DNA from: JAXMHN01 sp964578605
GTDB taxonomy: Bacteria > Verrucomicrobiota > Verrucomicrobiia > Limisphaerales > SIBE01
Direction of reading: 5' to 3'
DNA length: 64,000 nt
Assembly: GCA_964578605.1 (NCBI GenBank)
Contig: CAZODO010000002.1
Coordinates: 1 to 64,000, forward strand
Shown: positions 52,312 through 60,991 of the stretch, in pieces
How positions within the stretch are numbered: the first letter of the stretch is position 1
Layout: every line of letters starts with the position of its first letter
Translations under genes and position numbers: made by a program
Notes under the pieces: model-generated
Seen by the model: only the letters and a program-made list of their open reading frames with translations
What the model was told of the DNA's origin: nothing
Databases searched by the model: none

Positions 52312-52680
52312 TTACATCTCGTGCGGCGAAACCCCTAAATCGAGGATGCTGCACGCTTCGATCACGTTCAGCCCAAGCCGCTTCGCTTCGGCAACCACTT
52401 CTGGCGATTCCGCCCCCGGATTGAGCCACAGTTCTTCGCATCCCTTCGCCGCAATGTCAGGGAGTATATTCATAAGATGTTGTGGCGGAATGTACACGGT
52501 AATACGGTCCGGGCGTTCGGGAAGCTCAAGAACGCTTCGATAGGCGGGTTCACCCTCGACTTCCGGTTCGGTCAAACTCACCGGGTAAACGGCGTATCCT
52601 TGCTTGCGATAGGCGCGTACTGCCTTGTTTCCGAACTTGTTACGATTATTTGAAGCCCCGATGACTGCGACCGATTTCAT
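52312..52680 (-). CDS. CoA-binding domain protein (YccU-like)
   Basis: 122 residues beginning MKSVAVIGASNNRNKFGNKA, a Rossmann P-loop for CoA, then VYIPPQHLMNILPDIAAKG and LWLNPGAES. Stand-alone CoA_binding_2 proteins have no settled role. A GC-rich hairpin (52696-52724) and the site C array lie in its upstream region. Confidence 0.88.
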   Translation of the reverse strand: MKSVAVIGASNNRNKFGNKAVRAYRKQGYAVYPVSLTEPEVEGEPAYRSVLELPERPDRITVYIPPQHLMNILPDIAAKGCEELWLNPGAESPEVVAEAKRLGLNVIEACSILDLGVSPHEM

Positions 52681-52695
52681 CCCTTACTATGCGCG

Positions 52696-52724
52696 CGCGC
52701 CGCGCTTGTGCAAGCCGCGGCGCG
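52696..52724. promoter_or_regulatory. Strong GC hairpin in the leader of the CoA-binding gene
   Basis: CGCGCCGCG (52696-52704) pairs with CGCGGCGCG (52716-52724), and CTTG/CAAG extends it inward. It lies 16 bp upstream of the minus-strand ATG at 52680, close enough to mask a ribosome binding site, and 55 bp from the site C array. Confidence 0.5.
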
Positions 52725-52779
52725 TGTGGGTCCGGTCCTGAACCGGGGCTGGAGATGGGGTGCAACCGCGGTTCTTTCG

Positions 52780-52867
52780 ATGATACTAGATGGTTGCTAT
52801 ATGGTTGCTATATGCCTGACATAAGAAAGCATATGTGAACTATAAGGCAACATTCTAGTAATAAAAA
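52780..52867. repeat. Palindromic array of 11-bp units, site C
   Basis: Eight 11-bp units: ATGATACTAGA, TGGTTGCTATA (52791-52801), TGGTTGCTATA (52802-52812), TGCCTGACATA, AGAAAGCATAT, GTGAACTATAA, GGCAACATTCT (52846-52856) and AGTAATAAAAA. The outer arms ACTAGAxxGTTGC and GCAACxxTCTAGT are inverted repeats. 52790-52815 is identical (reverse complement) to 29769-29794 in site A. It lies 100 bp upstream of the CoA-binding gene and 75 bp after the AraC stop. Confidence 0.8.
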
Positions 52868-52941
52868 AGGTAGATGCACTTGACTCTTGTCTGTGTCGGG
52901 CGCAGCGCCGGTTTTAGACGCGAGGCGCGCTGCCCCCGGAT

Positions 52942-53820
52942 CTAACGGGTCGCAGAAATCCCTTCAACCCGTTCCGATTCGATTCCGCACCTTTTCCGGT
53001 AGGCGGAGGGTGTCTGTCGCGTGTCGGCTTCGAAAAGGCGGTAGAAATTGCTCAAAGTCGGAAAACCGGATTCGAGCGCCACATCCACGATCTTGATGTC
53101 GGCCGTGGTCAGCAGTTGCTTGGCTCGGGCCAACCGCAACCGGATCACGTACTGATGCAGGGTCATGCCATAGAGGTTTTCGAAGGAGCGCTGCGCCAGT
53201 TGAGGGGAGAGCCCAGCGCTTTGGGCCGCGTCTTGCCAGCGCCAGCGCTCCGCGTAATGCTCGGTGACAAATCGGACCAGCCGGGCGACCCCATTTGCAC
53301 GGGCCGTTCCAAGTCCAGGGCTCGCGGACGAGGGAGCGGATTCGGGATCGATCGACTCCGCGAGACGCCCCAGGCGGGCCTCGATCTCCAGCAGTGCCCA
53401 TCGCCGTCCGTTTCCAGAGCCAGCCGCCAGGTCCTCGGACCAGCTCTGAAAGAGCGCCGAATCCAGGGGACGCCGGGTGGATTCGAGGTCCATCACCACC
53501 GCGCCTCCCAACACTTTCCGCCGGAAAGCTTCGGGCAGGCGCCACTCCAGGAAGAACTCCAGCGGGAGGTGCAACCAGTAGAACTCGCGCGCCTCGGCGG
53601 CTTGGGTTACCTGGTGAGGAAAGCCGGCCCAGAAGACCGCGAGCGAGCGCGCGGGCAGGATCACCTCCCGGTCTGCGATTCGCTGGGTGAAGCGTCCCGA
53701 GCCCAGGTAGTTCAGCTCGATTTCGTCATGCTGGTGAGCCTCCCGAAAAGAAGCGGGGACCAGGTTGGCGTGCCCAACAGAAAGCCCGAAGCGCCCGTGC
53801 ATGACAGGGGAACGCGGCAT
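52942..53820 (-). CDS. AraC-family transcriptional regulator
   Basis: 292 residues. The N-terminal cupin-like sensor domain includes HQHDEIELNYLGSGRFT and a PHQVTQ segment. The C-terminal 100 residues hold two helix-turn-helix motifs ending IVDVALESGFPTLSNFYRLFE, the AraC signature. Divergent, 173 bp apart, from a secreted CBM9-like protein gene, so it probably controls that gene in response to a sugar. Confidence 0.9.
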   Translation of the reverse strand: MPRSPVMHGRFGLSVGHANLVPASFREAHQHDEIELNYLGSGRFTQRIADREVILPARSLAVFWAGFPHQVTQAAEAREFYWLHLPLEFFLEWRLPEAFRRKVLGGAVVMDLESTRRPLDSALFQSWSEDLAAGSGNGRRWALLEIEARLGRLAESIDPESAPSSASPGLGTARANGVARLVRFVTEHYAERWRWQDAAQSAGLSPQLAQRSFENLYGMTLHQYVIRLRLARAKQLLTTADIKIVDVALESGFPTLSNFYRLFEADTRQTPSAYRKRCGIESERVEGISATR

Positions 53821-53993
53821 GCGAGATCAGGAGATTTCGTATCCGAAACAGGAGGAATGAGCAATGCGAAAAGGCTAAGCTTCGTTTGCTGGCACCGGGT
53901 CCACCAGGCCCGGTCCGGCAGGGGCGTCTGCCAATTATGAACGCGAGACGTTCCGGAAACCCGCCAACAACCCCCTAACCCGGAAAGACGATT

Positions 53994-55649
53994 ATGCGAC
54001 ACGCCGTTCTGATCCTGATCTTGCTGGGAATCGGCCCCTTCACTTCGCTGGCCGATCGCTCCACCTACGACACCACGAAGACCCAAATAGCGCTGCCGCT
54101 TGAAACCGCGCCCACCATCGATGGCGTGATCGAGACGGCGGAATGGGAGCGGGCGGGCGGCGCGGCCGGGAATTTTTGGATCGTGCAGCCGAACGCCGAC
54201 CTGGAGGACGGCATTCGGGGTGGCACCGCTGGGGACGTGGCGAGCGCGCCGGCTGATGCTGCGGATCTGAGCTTCTTTATCTATGCCGGTTTCGACGCCA
54301 ACTATCTCTATGTGGCGGTTCGAGTCTTCGACAACATCATCATTACGGACAGCGCCGAACCGGACTCGGCGAACGGAAACACCTGGATGGACGACAGCGT
54401 GGAAGTGTTCATCGACGGCGACAACAGCAACTTCGCAACGCGGGACACGTCGGGCACCAACCCCGAAGTTGCCGGGAGCGGGGGACAGTTCGTCATCACA
54501 GCAAACAACGCCTACCGCGACGCTGAGGCGGGCTCCCCAGGCATGGGCGAGGGGCAGCCCTGGATGGCCCGGACGACCGTGCGGGACGACGGGATAAGCT
54601 ACGACGCCGAATTCCGGATCGCATTGAGCAAACTGGGCAATCCGAAGCCCGGCGACATTATCGGTTTCACCGTCGGCGTGAACGATGACGATGACGGCGA
54701 CGCCGGAGATCGCCAGGTTCTCTGGGTGGGCAGCACCCATATCGAATCGACTTATGGCAACCTGCTGCTTGGCGTCCGCTCTTACGAGGCGCCCAAGACG
54801 GCGGCACCCACGGTGGATGGAATCATTAACGCCAGCGAGTACCCAGGCGCCCAGGAGATCAAAGTCGAACTGCACACCGCGATCTTCGACCTTTCTGGAG
54901 GCGACGACACCTTTGCGGAGGGGGACTCGGGCTTCTCCGCGTGGGCAGTCCATGATGCGGACGCGATCTACGTCGCGATCCGGGCAATCGACGACGTCGT
55001 GGTCAACGATACTGCCGAGGCGGGGAGCGAAGACGGCTCGACTTGGGAAGATGACAGCGTCGAGATCTTCTTCGACGCCGATTTGGACCGCGAACTGACC
55101 CACGGCACGGCCGGTCCTTACGAAGGGCAATACGTGTTCACCGCCAATGGCGCCTGGCGGGATGTCGAAGCCAATAATCCGGCGTTCGGAAAGGAAAACG
55201 ACTGGTTTGCCGCGACCGCCCCATCCGACAAGGGGTACAGCGTCGAGTTCAAAGTGAAAAAAGCCGCTCTGGCCAGCCCTGCCGATGGCGCCACCCTCGG
55301 TTTCCAAATCGCGCAGAATGACGATGACGGCGCGGGCCGCAAATCGCAGCCCGCCTGGTCGGGCCGCGCCCATAGCGAGTTCACTTACGGCACGATCAAG
55401 CTGGCTGGCGCCGCGCCCTCCGGCCCGGTCACGATCAACACCGTAAAGGTCAGCGGAAACAACCTCGTGTTGGCCATTGCCACCCCGAACTGCACCGGGA
55501 ACCACTCGGTCGAAAAGTGCGCCACGCTTGGCAGCGCGTGGTCCGCCGTTTCGGGAGTGACGGCGGGTGCGTGCCAGGGCGGCGTGATCACCTTGACGTT
55601 CCCCAAGCCCGCGGCCGCGCTGGAGTTCTACCGCGTGGTGCTCAAATAG
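53994..55649 (+). CDS. Secreted protein with two CBM9-like domains and a C-terminal FYR module
   Basis: 551 residues with signal peptide MRHAVLILILLGIGPFTSLA. Two DOMON/CBM9-like sugar-binding domains (about 25-260 and 265-465) share the pattern xxxYLYVAVRVFD and TWMDDSVEVFIDGD versus AIYVAIRAIDD and TWEDDSVEIFFDAD. A C-terminal region of about 80 residues ends LEFYRVVLK, like the module of other exported proteins here. It differs from the CBM9 protein at 33247 in that the halves are more diverged. Divergent from an AraC regulator. Confidence 0.82.
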   Translation: MRHAVLILILLGIGPFTSLADRSTYDTTKTQIALPLETAPTIDGVIETAEWERAGGAAGNFWIVQPNADLEDGIRGGTAGDVASAPADAADLSFFIYAGFDANYLYVAVRVFDNIIITDSAEPDSANGNTWMDDSVEVFIDGDNSNFATRDTSGTNPEVAGSGGQFVITANNAYRDAEAGSPGMGEGQPWMARTTVRDDGISYDAEFRIALSKLGNPKPGDIIGFTVGVNDDDDGDAGDRQVLWVGSTHIESTYGNLLLGVRSYEAPKTAAPTVDGIINASEYPGAQEIKVELHTAIFDLSGGDDTFAEGDSGFSAWAVHDADAIYVAIRAIDDVVVNDTAEAGSEDGSTWEDDSVEIFFDADLDRELTHGTAGPYEGQYVFTANGAWRDVEANNPAFGKENDWFAATAPSDKGYSVEFKVKKAALASPADGATLGFQIAQNDDDGAGRKSQPAWSGRAHSEFTYGTIKLAGAAPSGPVTINTVKVSGNNLVLAIATPNCTGNHSVEKCATLGSAWSAVSGVTAGACQGGVITLTFPKPAAALEFYRVVLK

Positions 55650-55683
55650 CCGCGCCGTGTCTCCCGGCACGAGAGCGCCGGCC

Positions 55684-57165
55684 TCAGCCTGCGCTTCCTG
55701 GCGGGACCGCAGGGGAACCAAGACGGAGAAACTCGATGCGATGATTCGCTTCCGGGTGGCGCGGGGATGGCCCGGCCACCAGGACCGCCACCGAACCGGG
55801 GATCGATTGCTGACGCAGCCAATCCGATGCGAAAGCACGCCAGTCCTCGATTTCCTGAGTCATCTCGAGCGGGTGAACACCATACGAAAACGACAGGTGC
55901 CTTGCCACGGCCGGGTCCGCCGTGAGAGCCACGATCCAAGGCGCGAGTTTGAACCGGGAGATCATTCGCGCCGTCGTTCCCGTCCGGGTGGGGACGAAAA
56001 TGGCGGCGGAGGGGACGGTCTGGAGGGCATGCTCGACCACGGAGGCGATGCCTTCCGGAACGGTCGCGGGCCTGGATTCGCCGTTGAGCTGCCAGGGCCT
56101 GGCTCGCGGGCGGCCAGCTTCGGTAGTGGCCGCGATGGTCGCGAGCATTCGAACCGATTCCTCGGGGTACCTGCCCATGGCCGACTCGCCTGAAAGCATG
56201 AGGCAATCGGTTCCATCAAGGACCGCATTGGCGACGTCGGTCGCTTCGGCGCGCGTGGGCAAGCGGCTGGCGGTCATTGATTCGAGCATCTGGGTTGCGG
56301 TGATCACCGGTTTGCCCGCCCGGTTGGCCTCCGCAATGAGGTGTTTCTGGGTCAGAGTGATCTCCTCGATGGGCACCTCGACTCCCAGGTCGCCCCGGGC
56401 CACCATGATCCCGTCCGCCTCCTGCAGAATGCTGGCGAAGTGGCGCAAGGCACCGGCGCGCTCGATCTTCGCGATGACAAACGGCGTCTTGCCCAGCGCG
56501 GCGGCGGCGGACCGGAGATCCCGCAGGTCAGCGGCCGTTTCAACAAACGACTGGCTGACGGCGTCCACGCCATTGCGCAGCGCAAACTCCAGGCAGGCGC
56601 GGTCGTGATCGGTGAACGCGCTAATCCCGAGATCAATCCCAGGGAGGTTAAGCCCTTTTCGCGAACGAAGTTCACCGCCCACCGCCACCTTGCAGACTAC
56701 GTCAGGATCGCGGACGCATTCGACCATCAGCTGCACCAGACCGTCGTTCAGAAAAAGACGATCCCCCCGTGATACGACCTTCGGAAGCAGATCAAAGCTC
56801 ATGCTGGCGCGTTCGGCGTTTCCAACGATCGGTTCGCGTGTGAGCGTGAACTGATCCCCAGCGAGGAGTTGGACCGGTTCCGGATCCAGCTTGCCAAGGC
56901 GCATCTTGGGACCGGGCAGATCGGCCATAATGGTGACGCGCCGCCCTGTCGTTTTCTCGGCCGCCCGGATCCGGAGGATGTGCTCCCGGTGCGCGGCAAA
57001 GGTGCCATGCGAGAAGTTCAACCTTGCGATGCTCAACCCGGCCCAGATCAGCCGCTCGATCATCTCGAGCGAATCCGACGCTGGGCCGAGGGTGGCGACG
57101 AGCTTTGTTTTGTGCAATGGAAGTGGCACCGGCCCGAGAAGATAGCGGCTCGTTGGCGAAAGCAA
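55684..57165 (-). CDS. pyk: Pyruvate kinase
   Basis: Converts phosphoenolpyruvate and ADP to pyruvate and ATP. About 490 residues with ARLNFSHG, DLPGPKMRLG, the family's AKIERAGAL and MVARGDLGVE, and TQMLESM plus PTRAEATDVANAVLDG. No ATG start exists: TTG at 57165 or GTG at 57129 (just before KTKLVATLGPAS) are candidates and the GTG is favoured by the homologue N-terminus. 19 bp downstream of ppk2. Confidence 0.93.
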   Translation of the reverse strand: MLSPTSRYLLGPVPLPLHKTKLVATLGPASDSLEMIERLIWAGLSIARLNFSHGTFAAHREHILRIRAAEKTTGRRVTIMADLPGPKMRLGKLDPEPVQLLAGDQFTLTREPIVGNAERASMSFDLLPKVVSRGDRLFLNDGLVQLMVECVRDPDVVCKVAVGGELRSRKGLNLPGIDLGISAFTDHDRACLEFALRNGVDAVSQSFVETAADLRDLRSAAAALGKTPFVIAKIERAGALRHFASILQEADGIMVARGDLGVEVPIEEITLTQKHLIAEANRAGKPVITATQMLESMTASRLPTRAEATDVANAVLDGTDCLMLSGESAMGRYPEESVRMLATIAATTEAGRPRARPWQLNGESRPATVPEGIASVVEHALQTVPSAAIFVPTRTGTTARMISRFKLAPWIVALTADPAVARHLSFSYGVHPLEMTQEIEDWRAFASDWLRQQSIPGSVAVLVAGPSPRHPEANHRIEFLRLGSPAVPPGSAG

Positions 57166-57184
57166 AACCCTGGATTTCGGCGCG

Positions 57185-58123
57185 TTACTTCTCGGCGTTC
57201 AGGATTCGGCGGGCTTTGGCAAGGTCTTTCGCGTGCTCGGGATCCAGCTTGGGGAACTTGATTCCGAGCGCCTCGATCTCGCGGCTGACGATGGCCGACA
57301 CGGCCGCGCGGGCGATCCATTTGTGATCCGCAGGGATGACGTACCAGGGCGCCCAATCGGTGCTGGTTGCGGTGATCGCCTTTTCAAAAGCCTCCATGTA
57401 CTCCGGCCAGCGGGCGCGCTCCTCAAGATCGGCCGCGTTGAACTTCCAATGCTTCGCCGGGTCGTTCAGCCGCTCGAGAAAGCGCTTCTTTTGCTCCTCT
57501 TTGGACATGTGAAGGTAGAACTTGAGGATCAAGGTCCGGTTCCGGACAAGGTGATGCTCGAAGGCGTTGATATCTTCATAGCGCCTCCTCCAGAAGCTCT
57601 CGCCCGGAGTTTCGGACACGAGCTTTTGCGCCTCCAGCAACTCGGGATGGACCCGCACCACGAGCACGTCTTCGTAATAGCTGCGGTTAAAGATCACGAT
57701 GGTGCCTCGCTCCGGCAGGCATTTCGAATACCGCCAGAGAAAGTTGTGCTGGAGTTCCTCTTCGGAAGGGCGTTTGAAGCTGAACACCCGGCAGCCCTGC
57801 GGGTTCAGGCCGGACATCACATGTTCGATCATGCTGTCCTTGCCCCCGGCGTCCATGGCCTGGAGGATGATAAGCACCGAGAACCGGTCGGTGGCGTAGA
57901 GGAGTTCCTGGGCTTGGGAAAGGGAATCCAGGTTTTTCTGGATGAACGCCTTGGCCTGGTCCTTCAGTTCCTCGCCGGACAGGCCGCGCAGGCCTTTCGC
58001 GTCGCTGCAATCGGTCTTGTGGTCTTTGGTCCGAAAGGCGGTGCCGGAATCAATCCGGAAGAGGCGTGCAATCTTGGAGCGTTTCACAACAAGGAGAGTT
58101 GAAGGGTGGAAGGGTTCATTCAA
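57185..58123 (-). CDS. ppk2: Polyphosphate kinase 2 family protein
   Basis: 312 residues. PPK2 transfers phosphate between polyphosphate and nucleotides. LQAMDAGGKDSMIEHVMSG (about 87-106) contains the Walker A-like loop, FNRSYYEDVLVVRVHP the lid/acidic motif, and FERxxxLGRWP-type residues follow further on. Likely a class I/III enzyme phosphorylating ADP or AMP; specificity cannot be read. Start TTG 58123 or GTG 58087. Begins one base after the glgP stop. Confidence 0.88.
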   Translation of the reverse strand: MNEPFHPSTLLVVKRSKIARLFRIDSGTAFRTKDHKTDCSDAKGLRGLSGEELKDQAKAFIQKNLDSLSQAQELLYATDRFSVLIILQAMDAGGKDSMIEHVMSGLNPQGCRVFSFKRPSEEELQHNFLWRYSKCLPERGTIVIFNRSYYEDVLVVRVHPELLEAQKLVSETPGESFWRRRYEDINAFEHHLVRNRTLILKFYLHMSKEEQKKRFLERLNDPAKHWKFNAADLEERARWPEYMEAFEKAITATSTDWAPWYVIPADHKWIARAAVSAIVSREIEALGIKFPKLDPEHAKDLAKARRILNAEK

Positions 58124-60616
58124 TTAAGGCACCGCGCACGGTTTGGCTCCCCAAATTTCGTTGGCGTACTCGGTGATGGCCCGGTCGCTGGAAAACCGGC
58201 CGGCTGCGGCCACATTCAATATCGCTCGGGTGGCCCAGGCGTCCCGATCCAGGTAAAGCGCGCCCAGCCGTTGCTGCGCTTCGCTATAGGAACGCAGGTC
58301 CGCCAGGTGCATGTAGTAATCCCCGCCCTTGAGCAGCGAAGCGAGGATGGGCTCAAACAAGCCCGGTTCATGCCGGCTAAAGTGATCCGACCGGATCAAG
58401 CCGAGGGCGGCCTGTGTTTCGGGTTCGTTTTCGTAATGCCACGAGGGGTTGTACCAGCCGCGCGTCTCGCTCACCTGCTGGGCGTTCAGGCCGAACAGGA
58501 AGAAGTTCTCCTCGCCGACTTCCTCGGCCATCTCAATGGTCGCGCCATCGCGGGTGCCAATCGTCAGGGCGCCATTGAGCATGAACTTCATATTGCTGGT
58601 CCCGCTGGCTTCGTAGCCGGCCGTTGAAATCTGCTCGGAGACATCGCTGGCCGGTATCAGACGCTCGGCCATCGAGACGCAGTATTCCGGCAGGAACAAC
58701 ACCCGGAGCCGATTCCGCACCGCCGGATCGCCATGAATCGTTCCCGCGAGGTTATTGATGAACTTGATGACCAGCTTGGCCAGCCGGTATCCGGGCGCAG
58801 CTTTCCCGGCGAACAGGAACGTGCGCATCGGCAGTTCCAGCGACGGATTCTCGCGCAGCCGCTGGTAAAGCACGACGATGTGCAGCGCGTTGAGCAATTG
58901 CCGCTTGTACTCGTGGATGCGTTTGACCTGGCAATCGAAGATCGTGTCCGGGTCCACTTCTTCGCCCAAGCTTCGTTTTAGCCAGTCGGCAAACCGGATC
59001 TTCGCCTGGTGCTTGGCGTTAAGAAAGGCGGCCCGGAATGCCGGGTCCGTCGCGAACGCTTTCAGCTTCTGCAACTGATCCAGATGGGTAATCCAGTCCG
59101 GCCCGATGGCTTCGGTAATGACGCTTGACAGGCAAGGGTTGGCCAGCAACAGCCAGCGGCGGGGTGTGACGCCATTGGTCTTGTTACTGAAGCGCTCCGG
59201 GAACATCTCCGCGAAATCGGCGACCACCCGCTTTTTCAGCAGTTCGGTATGGATCGCGGCCACGCCATTGGTGCTGTGCGACCCCACAATCGCCAGGTGC
59301 GCCATCCGCACCGAGCGCTCGCCGCCTTCCTCGATCAAGCTCATTCGGGCGACCCGCCCCTCGTCATTGGGGTACTTCGCCCGCACGTCCCCGAGGAACC
59401 GGTGGTTGACTTCGTAAATGATCTCGAGGTGGCGCGGCAACAGCATCTCGAACCACCGGACCGGCCATTTCTCCAGGGCTTCGGGAAGCAAGGTATGGTT
59501 GGTGTAACCCAGGGAGCGCTGTGTCAGGTCCCAGGCTTCGTCCCACCCCAGCTTCGCGTCATCGAGCAGGATGCGCATCAGTTCCGCCACGGCCATCGAG
59601 GGGTGCGTGTCGTTCAACTGGATGGCTGCTTTGTCGGGAAGCGCGCTCCAATCGGTGTTGGTCTTGCGGAAGCGCCTCACCAGGTCGGCGAGGGAACACG
59701 CGACCAGGAAGTACTCCTGCACAAACCGCAACGCTTTGCCCAGCCGGGTCGTGTCGTCCGGGTAGAGCACGCGGGTCAACGTTTCTGCCGAGAGCGTGTC
59801 CGCCAGGGCCCCGATGAAATCCCCGCTGCTGAATTGCTGGAAATCAAACTGGCGTTCGGCATTGGCCGCCCAAAGTCGCAGCGTGTTGATGGTCTTGCCG
59901 CCATACCCGACCACCGGCCGATCGAAGGGTATGCCAAGCAGGATCGACGGCCGCTTTAGCACGGTGCGCACCGATGTCCCGCTCAGCCCGAACGAGCAAT
60001 TCAGCCGGATCTCGACCGTCTCCTCAGGCCGCGCCACTTCCCAGGGATCCGGAAAGCGCAGCCAGTTGTCGGGTTGTTCCACTTGCCAGCCGTCCTTGAA
60101 GGTTTGCTTGAAGATGCCGTACTCGTACCGGAGGCCGTATCCGAACGCCGGGATCTCCAGCGTGGCCATGGACTCGATATAGCAGGCCGCCAGGCGGCCG
60201 AGTCCGCCGTTGCCCAGCCCGGCGTCGGGCTCCTCTTCAAAGACCGCCCGCCAATCCCGCTGGTCGGATTGCAGGTCTTCATCCACCCATTGTTCGATGC
60301 CGAGGTTGAGAATGTTCGCCGCGAGCGTGCGCCCGATCAGGAACTCCATCGAGAGGTAATACACGCGCTTCGGGTTCTCCTGGTCGTGCGTGTCTTGGGT
60401 CTTGATCCAGCGCTGCGTCAAAAGATCGCGCACCGAGCGGCCCACGGCTTCGAATGCCTGCCGGCGGGTGGCACTCTGAAGCCCGATCGCATGGTCCAGC
60501 ACCAGGTGCCGGTCGTAATAATCCTTGTTCGAGAAGGTGAACGGGCCGCATTCGTACTGCTCCAAGGAAGGGCCCCTTCCGGGACGCTTGCGGCTTGAGA
60601 CGTGATGTTTTCTCAT
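58124..60616 (-). CDS. glgP: Glycogen phosphorylase
   Basis: Phosphorolyses glycogen or maltodextrin to glucose 1-phosphate with PLP. 830 residues, normal length. YYLSMEFLIGRTLAANILN, GNGGLGRLAACYIESM, NDTHPSMAVAELMRIL, FDCQVKRIHEYKRQLLN and EASGTSNMKFMLNG with the PLP lysine near 675 are all present. A very basic N-terminus precedes the catalytic domain. First of three closely spaced genes; the site D array lies upstream. Confidence 0.95.
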   Translation of the reverse strand: MRKHHVSSRKRPGRGPSLEQYECGPFTFSNKDYYDRHLVLDHAIGLQSATRRQAFEAVGRSVRDLLTQRWIKTQDTHDQENPKRVYYLSMEFLIGRTLAANILNLGIEQWVDEDLQSDQRDWRAVFEEEPDAGLGNGGLGRLAACYIESMATLEIPAFGYGLRYEYGIFKQTFKDGWQVEQPDNWLRFPDPWEVARPEETVEIRLNCSFGLSGTSVRTVLKRPSILLGIPFDRPVVGYGGKTINTLRLWAANAERQFDFQQFSSGDFIGALADTLSAETLTRVLYPDDTTRLGKALRFVQEYFLVACSLADLVRRFRKTNTDWSALPDKAAIQLNDTHPSMAVAELMRILLDDAKLGWDEAWDLTQRSLGYTNHTLLPEALEKWPVRWFEMLLPRHLEIIYEVNHRFLGDVRAKYPNDEGRVARMSLIEEGGERSVRMAHLAIVGSHSTNGVAAIHTELLKKRVVADFAEMFPERFSNKTNGVTPRRWLLLANPCLSSVITEAIGPDWITHLDQLQKLKAFATDPAFRAAFLNAKHQAKIRFADWLKRSLGEEVDPDTIFDCQVKRIHEYKRQLLNALHIVVLYQRLRENPSLELPMRTFLFAGKAAPGYRLAKLVIKFINNLAGTIHGDPAVRNRLRVLFLPEYCVSMAERLIPASDVSEQISTAGYEASGTSNMKFMLNGALTIGTRDGATIEMAEEVGEENFFLFGLNAQQVSETRGWYNPSWHYENEPETQAALGLIRSDHFSRHEPGLFEPILASLLKGGDYYMHLADLRSYSEAQQRLGALYLDRDAWATRAILNVAAAGRFSSDRAITEYANEIWGAKPCAVP

Positions 60617-60991
60617 AGAGCCTCACTTTGCCGGCTTGCCCTGTCGAGAACCGGCACTGGGGCACAGGTGACCGATCTGCCAAGCAAACGGATGGTAGCC
60701 GCCGCTCGCCCTTGTGGCAATGCCTGGTTTTCGAGGCGCCTGCCTCCGGATATAACACGTATATAACAGGTATTTAACACGTATTTAACTCGTTCCTGAA
60801 TCGTGTTATATGCCTGTCAAATACGGGTTGAAAACGGGTTATCTGCGGGACGTGTGCCTCCCTTCTCCGGCGTCGCTGGCCGTTGAGATGGTTTGCCCCG
60901 CGCCTTTTCGAGCGGCCAAACAAGAAGCCCGCAGTTCGTGTCCAAACTGCGGGCGTGCGGAAATGAATTATCGAAGGAACGGCTTTAGCCC
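60617..60991. other. Intergenic region with site D array
   Basis: 375 bp between the secA stop and the glgP start on the minus strand. It contains the array 60750-60848; the rest shows no supported gene. Confidence 0.5.
60750..60848. repeat. Palindromic array of 11-bp units, site D
   Basis: Nine 11-bp units. The left arm is ATATAACACGT (60750-60760), ATATAACAGGT, ATTTAACACGT and ATTTAACTCGT (to 60793). After TCCTGAATCGT the polarity flips: GTTATATGCCT, GTCAAATACGG, GTTGAAAACGG and GTTATCTGCGG. ATATAACACG (60750-60759) and CGTGTTATAT (60802-60811) are perfect inverted repeats. It lies 133 bp upstream of glgP and 143 bp after the secA stop. Confidence 0.8.

Noticed and set aside
53712..55838. 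708-codon minus-strand frame
   Set aside because: Antisense shadow of the CBM9-like gene with periodic Asp/Val artefacts.
60750..60848. Plasmid-type iteron origin
   Set aside because: No replication initiator gene nearby, several such sites across chromosomal housekeeping genes, and arms are inverted rather than all direct.
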